Source of the DNA: Flavobacteriaceae bacterium | Lineage (GTDB): Bacteria > Bacteroidota > Bacteroidia > Flavobacteriales > Flavobacteriaceae | Assembly: GCA_029247985.1 (NCBI GenBank) | Contig: JAQWKF010000135.1 | Span: 1-15,348, forward strand | Direction of reading: 5' to 3' | Length of the DNA: 15,348 nt | In this document: positions 12,637-15,348 of the stretch, in pieces | Layout: the number at the start of each line of letters is the position of its first letter | Position numbering within the stretch: the first letter of the stretch is position 1 | Program-made: the position numbers and the translations under genes | The notes under the pieces: generated by a model | Told to the model about the DNA's origin: nothing | What the model saw: the letters and a program-made list of their open reading frames with translations, nothing else | Database searches by the model: none

Positions 12637-13667
12637 CGATAGATGTTTTTTTCGCGCAACCAACGGGTGTATATTTTTTTATTCTTGTTGTGTTGAGACA
12701 GGTTTGTGGCAAACAAATGGTAGCCACTTCGACTTGGATCAGCAACAAAATATAGATACTTGTGTTTGGCAGCAAACAATACCGCATCAATGGCACTAAC
12801 GTCTGGCATGGTAATAGGCCCCGGTGGTATCCCCCTGTTTCGATAGGTATTATAAGGAGATTTGATTTTTAAGTCGGCATAAAGCACACGGCGAATATCC
12901 ATGTCATAGTCATTGGCTTTTCGCATCAATGCATAGATAACGGTTGGGTCAGCTTGGAGTCGCATTCGTTTACGCAATCGGTTGAGGTAGACTCCTGCCA
13001 CTGTTGGCCGTTCGTCTACACGGTAAGATTCTTTGTGAACCACAGCTGCCAAAGCCACTACTTCCTCTCGTGTAAGTTTGATTTTTTTTCGTGCTATTTC
13101 ACGTTTTGGCGTCCAAAAAGCCTTGTACTGTCTTAACATCCTGTCGCGAAACTGCTCGGCAGTGGTATTCCAAAAAACATCATACGAATTGGGTAGGCAA
13201 ATTGACAATACATTGTCTTTTGTAAAGCCGTTTTTCTGTAAAAAACCAACATCGTAAAAAGCTTGCATGATGGCCGTGCTGTCTGTTTCTATTTTTGCAG
13301 CAACGTATGCGGCCAAATGCATCAATGTTTTTTGATTATTAAACGCCAGTCGAATCGGTTTATTCTCGGAACGCAATCGGTTAATCAACTCGTTGTTGTT
13401 CATACCTCTATCCAAGACAAAGCGTCCAGGGATAGGTTGATAGCCTTTACGGCTGGCAGCTTGCTGAAAAAAATCAAAGCGTTTAACCACACGAGCAAGA
13501 GAATCGTAGGCTGCAACTTTGGTGTCAGAAGATGGTATGAGCACTTCTTGCTGGGGCGTTTCGAAAGCGGTGTTAGAAGCAAAAAATACACTGTAAAAAT
13601 GAAATACAAATGCGCTGCCAAGAAGAAACAACACGAGCATGACAGCAAGAAATATGCGTTTTATCAT
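12633..13667 (-). CDS. mltG: Endolytic transglycosylase MltG (YceG-like)
   Basis: 344 residues from the ATG at 13667. One N-terminal transmembrane helix (KRIFLAVMLVLFLLGSAFVF) anchors a periplasmic YceG domain. A LysM-like part (about 60-105, GRFVLDRGMNNNELINRLRS) precedes the catalytic part: AAVVHKES with the presumed catalytic Glu213, DERPTVAGVYLNRL, MRLQADPTVIYAL, SPYNTYRNRGIPPGPI and KYLYFVAD. All are conserved in MltG, which cuts nascent glycan strands and so sets their length. Here HKES stands where EKET is common, but the Glu is kept. An upstream ATG six codons earlier (13685) lies inside dapF; the 13667 start gives an ATGA overlap like other junctions in the window. Co-expression with dapF puts two peptidoglycan-related genes together. 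Confidence 0.92.
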   Translation of the reverse strand: MIKRIFLAVMLVLFLLGSAFVFHFYSVFFASNTAFETPQQEVLIPSSDTKVAAYDSLARVVKRFDFFQQAASRKGYQPIPGRFVLDRGMNNNELINRLRSENKPIRLAFNNQKTLMHLAAYVAAKIETDSTAIMQAFYDVGFLQKNGFTKDNVLSICLPNSYDVFWNTTAEQFRDRMLRQYKAFWTPKREIARKKIKLTREEVVALAAVVHKESYRVDERPTVAGVYLNRLRKRMRLQADPTVIYALMRKANDYDMDIRRVLYADLKIKSPYNTYRNRGIPPGPITMPDVSAIDAVLFAAKHKYLYFVADPSRSGYHLFATNLSQHNKNKKIYTRWLREKNIYR

Positions 13668-14452
13668 TTGGTGGTTATTTCCCATTGCCCCTTAAAAACA
13701 GGAGTGGCAGGACCTTGAAGCACTACGGCTTCATATCCGTTGGAGGTATCTGAAAAAGAAACGGTCAGCACACCGCCTTTGGTTTGAATACTGATATTCT
13801 TTGAAGCCACACGCTTGCTTATATGTGCGCCTATGGCAGCTGCCGTGACGCCTGTTCCACAAGAAAGTGTTTCCGCTTCAACACCACGCTCATAGGTACG
13901 GACGTGTAAGCCATCAGCGGCAGTAACTTCAACAAAATTTACATTGGTACCGTCTGCAAAATACGGGGCACCATGGGCAATCTTTGCACCAGTGCTGGCA
14001 ACGTCTACCGAGGCTACATCATCGACAAAAACAAGATGATGCGGCGATCCTGTGTCTATAAAAAGAGCTTCTTCATGGATGTTCCAATCGGTAACAGTAT
14101 GCAGCGAAAGCGCTACTTCCTCACCCACAAATGTGGCTTGGTGCAAACCATCAGCCGCACGAAAAACAACCTCTTTCTTGGTAAGCCCCAAAGCATTGGC
14201 ATAGTGAACAGCACATCGAGAACCGTTGCCACAAAGGCTACCTTCATGACCATCGGCATTAAAATACCGCATAAAAAAATCAGAAGTTGTATCGGTTTCT
14301 ATAGCAATAAACCCATCAGCACCTATGCCGTAATTGCGATGACAAAGCTGTGCTATAAGCCTGTGGTCCTGAATAGGAAAACGGCTATCACGATTGTCTA
14401 CAATCACAAAGTCATTTCCAGTACCTTGATATTTTACAAATGAAAAAATCAT
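13664..14452 (-). CDS. dapF: Diaminopimelate epimerase
   Basis: 262 residues from the ATG at 14452. DapF converts LL- to meso-diaminopimelate, the precursor of lysine and peptidoglycan. The two catalytic cysteines are clear: Cys74 in NADGHEGSLCGNGSRC (65-80) and Cys198 in ETLSCGTGVTAAA (194-206). The N-terminal KYQGTGNDFV (8-17) and YGIGADG (41-47) are also typical. The protein is slightly shorter than E. coli DapF (274). A TTG two codons upstream overlaps the -7 box and is less likely as start. The box ends only 3 bases before the ATG, suggesting a leaderless or nearly leaderless transcript. dapA, from the same pathway, is elsewhere in the window, in a separate operon. Confidence 0.96.
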   Translation of the reverse strand: MIFSFVKYQGTGNDFVIVDNRDSRFPIQDHRLIAQLCHRNYGIGADGFIAIETDTTSDFFMRYFNADGHEGSLCGNGSRCAVHYANALGLTKKEVVFRAADGLHQATFVGEEVALSLHTVTDWNIHEEALFIDTGSPHHLVFVDDVASVDVASTGAKIAHGAPYFADGTNVNFVEVTAADGLHVRTYERGVEAETLSCGTGVTAAAIGAHISKRVASKNISIQTKGGVLTVSFSDTSNGYEAVVLQGPATPVFKGQWEITTK

Positions 14453-14455
14453 GTG

Positions 14456-14463
14456 CAAATATA
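14456..14463 (-). promoter_or_regulatory. Candidate -7 box for dapF-mltG (TATATTTG)
   Basis: The minus strand reads TATATTTG, an exact TAnnTTTG match in the dapF/degP divergent gap. Only CAC separates it from the dapF ATG. No -33 element is seen at the normal distance. Confidence 0.5.
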
Positions 14464-14531
14464 GCCAAATTCAGTAGCGACTATGATGTTAAAAATGCGT
14501 TAAATGGCTTTTAACTCAAAAACACTTGTTT

Positions 14532-14539
14532 TACTTTTG
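14532..14539 (+). promoter_or_regulatory. Candidate -7 box for the DegP gene (TACTTTTG)
   Basis: An exact TAnnTTTG match, 24 bases before the ATG at 14564, giving a predicted leader of about 20 bases. The expected -33 position holds TTTT rather than TTTG, so the match is partial. Together with 14456-14463 it forms a compact divergent promoter pair. Confidence 0.5.
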
Positions 14540-14563
14540 GAATGTATATTTAATTGAAACGCT

Positions 14564-15348
14564 ATGAAATCATTCTTTAAATACGTTGCTGTAGCCTTTG
14601 GCGCTGCATTTATAACCCTTGTGGGATATCATCTTACTCAAAAGCAAACCGTGGTTTACACCCCAGTGCAACCCCAAACGGTTACTACTAATTTTACCCC
14701 TACTGCTCCAATAAAAGCCATCACTACGGATTTTACGGCTGCTGCCGAAAAAACCATTGATGCGGTGGTACACATTACCAACACCAGCATAGAAAAAGGA
14801 CAAAGACCCAACAGTTTTATGGAGTACTTCTATGGAAGAAGCGCACGCGAGTATCCCCGTATTGGTATGGGTTCGGGTGTCATCGTATCTTCCGATGGCT
14901 ATATCATTACCAACAACCACGTTGTTGAGGGTGCTACCACGCTAGAAATTACCACCAACGACAACAAAAAGTATGAGGTAGAAGTTATTGGCTCGGATTC
15001 CAATGCAGATATTGCGGTACTCAAAATAAAAGGCGATTATACTTTTCCCTATGTGCGTTTTGCCGATTCCGACAACACCCGTATTGGCGAGTGGGTGCTC
15101 GCTGTTGGCAATCCCTATAACCTCAACTCTACCGTTACGGCAGGCATCATCAGTGCCAAGTCAAGAGATTTTAGCGATTATGACAACAAAAACCAATCCT
15201 TTATCCAAACCGATGCTGCAGTAAATTCGGGGAACAGTGGCGGTGCCTTGGTTAATTTGGACGGCGATTTGATTGGTATCAACACGGCCATTACCAGCAA
15301 CGGCATGGGTACCTTTATTGGCTATTCCTTTGCGGTACCCAGCAATAT
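14564..15348 (+). CDS. DegP/HtrA-type periplasmic serine protease, N-terminal 261 residues (cut by window edge)
   Basis: An open frame from the ATG at 14564 to the right edge. The N-terminus MKSFFKYVAVAFGAAFITLV is a membrane anchor or signal peptide, followed by a Thr/Pro-rich linker (about 25-55). The trypsin-like domain has the full triad: His119 in ITNNHVVEG, Asp149 in SNADIAVLK and Ser225 in NSGNSGGAL, plus GMGSGVIVSSDGYI. It also carries a FMEYFYGRSA insertion (85-94), like the N-terminal loop of HtrA proteins. One or two PDZ domains should follow beyond the window. Such proteases degrade or refold damaged envelope proteins, consistent with the BamD and barrel-protein genes nearby. Whether it is DegP, DegQ or DegS-like cannot be settled without the C-terminal half. 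Confidence 0.93.
   Translation, partial: MKSFFKYVAVAFGAAFITLVGYHLTQKQTVVYTPVQPQTVTTNFTPTAPIKAITTDFTAAAEKTIDAVVHITNTSIEKGQRPNSFMEYFYGRSAREYPRIGMGSGVIVSSDGYIITNNHVVEGATTLEITTNDNKKYEVEVIGSDSNADIAVLKIKGDYTFPYVRFADSDNTRIGEWVLAVGNPYNLNSTVTAGIISAKSRDFSDYDNKNQSFIQTDAAVNSGNSGGALVNLDGDLIGINTAITSNGMGTFIGYSFAVPSN

Noticed and set aside
13664..13685. Upstream ATG (13685) as mltG start
   Set aside because: It would give a 22-base overlap with dapF; the ATG at 13667 makes an ATGA overlap and begins right before the membrane helix.
13263..13718. Plus-strand open frame of 151 codons opposite mltG
   Set aside because: Antisense to a well-conserved gene; the translation is Cys/His-rich without family pattern.
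13973..14443. Plus-strand open frame of 156 codons opposite dapF
   Set aside because: Antisense to dapF, whose catalytic motifs are intact; the peptide shows no recognisable domain and no promoter.
14456..14458. TTG two codons upstream as dapF start
   Set aside because: It lies within the -7 box, and the downstream ATG gives the family N-terminus.
14570..14920. Minus-strand open frame of 116 codons at the right end
   Set aside because: It lies opposite the DegP gene, which has the complete His-Asp-Ser triad in the plus frame.
1..15348. Mobile element, CRISPR array, tRNA, riboswitch or defence island
   Set aside because: No transposase or integrase, no direct-repeat array, no cloverleaf-like segment and no conserved riboswitch core was recognised; ribD has no room for an FMN riboswitch upstream.

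Overview
The window looks like chromosomal DNA from a member of the Bacteroidota, most likely the family Flavobacteriaceae. Evidence: a PorD-type (DUF4835) protein lies between coaBC and recN, BamD and RNA polymerase omega are of the Bacteroidota type, starts lack Shine-Dalgarno sequences, and several genes carry the Bacteroidota -7 promoter motif TAnnTTTG just upstream. Almost all of the DNA is coding. The longest stretch without a gene is 194 bases, upstream of dnaA. I see no rRNA, tRNA, CRISPR array, insertion sequence, prophage or transferred island.

Layout, left to right. (1) 1-3362, minus strand, transcribed right to left: bamD, rpoZ (omega), coaBC, porD and the first 22 codons of recN, which runs off the left edge. 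(2) 3402-4034, plus: a PagL-type outer-membrane lipid A deacylase, divergent from bamD. (3) 4027-8341, minus: prmC, ligA, a DUF6913-type protein and dapA. (4) 8414-9454, plus: ribD, divergent from prmC. (5) 9432-9839, minus: a YbgC-like acyl-CoA thioesterase. (6) 10034-12636, plus: dnaA, a low-molecular-weight protein tyrosine phosphatase and an RsmI-like methyltransferase. (7) 12633-14452, minus: dapF and mltG. (8) 14564-15348, plus: the first 261 codons of a DegP/HtrA protease, cut by the right edge.

The genes are mainly housekeeping. Cell-envelope functions dominate: BamD (outer-membrane protein insertion), PorD (type IX secretion), the lipid A deacylase, DapA and DapF (meso-diaminopimelate and lysine), MltG (glycan strand termination) and DegP (envelope protein quality control). 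Replication and repair are covered by DnaA, LigA and RecN; cofactor synthesis by CoaBC and RibD; translation and transcription by PrmC, the RsmI-like enzyme and omega.

Packing is tight. Within-operon junctions are mostly 4-11 base overlaps or gaps under 10 bases. All three convergent gene pairs overlap at their 3' ends, leaving no room for ordinary intergenic terminators. Several starts need care: recN (GTG), prmC (TTG) and ribD (probably TTG) lack a suitable ATG, while porD, dapF, mltG and the methyltransferase each have an upstream in-frame start that looks less likely than the ATG chosen here.

I did not find an undescribed multi-gene system. The observations most worth checking are two active-site substitutions in the CoaC half of CoaBC (Asn to Asp and Cys to Ser), -7 boxes so close to dapF and the DUF6913 gene that their mRNAs should be nearly leaderless, the overlapping convergent ends, an Asn at the expected catalytic Glu position of the PagL-like enzyme, and inverted repeats upstream of dnaA and between bamD and the deacylase gene.
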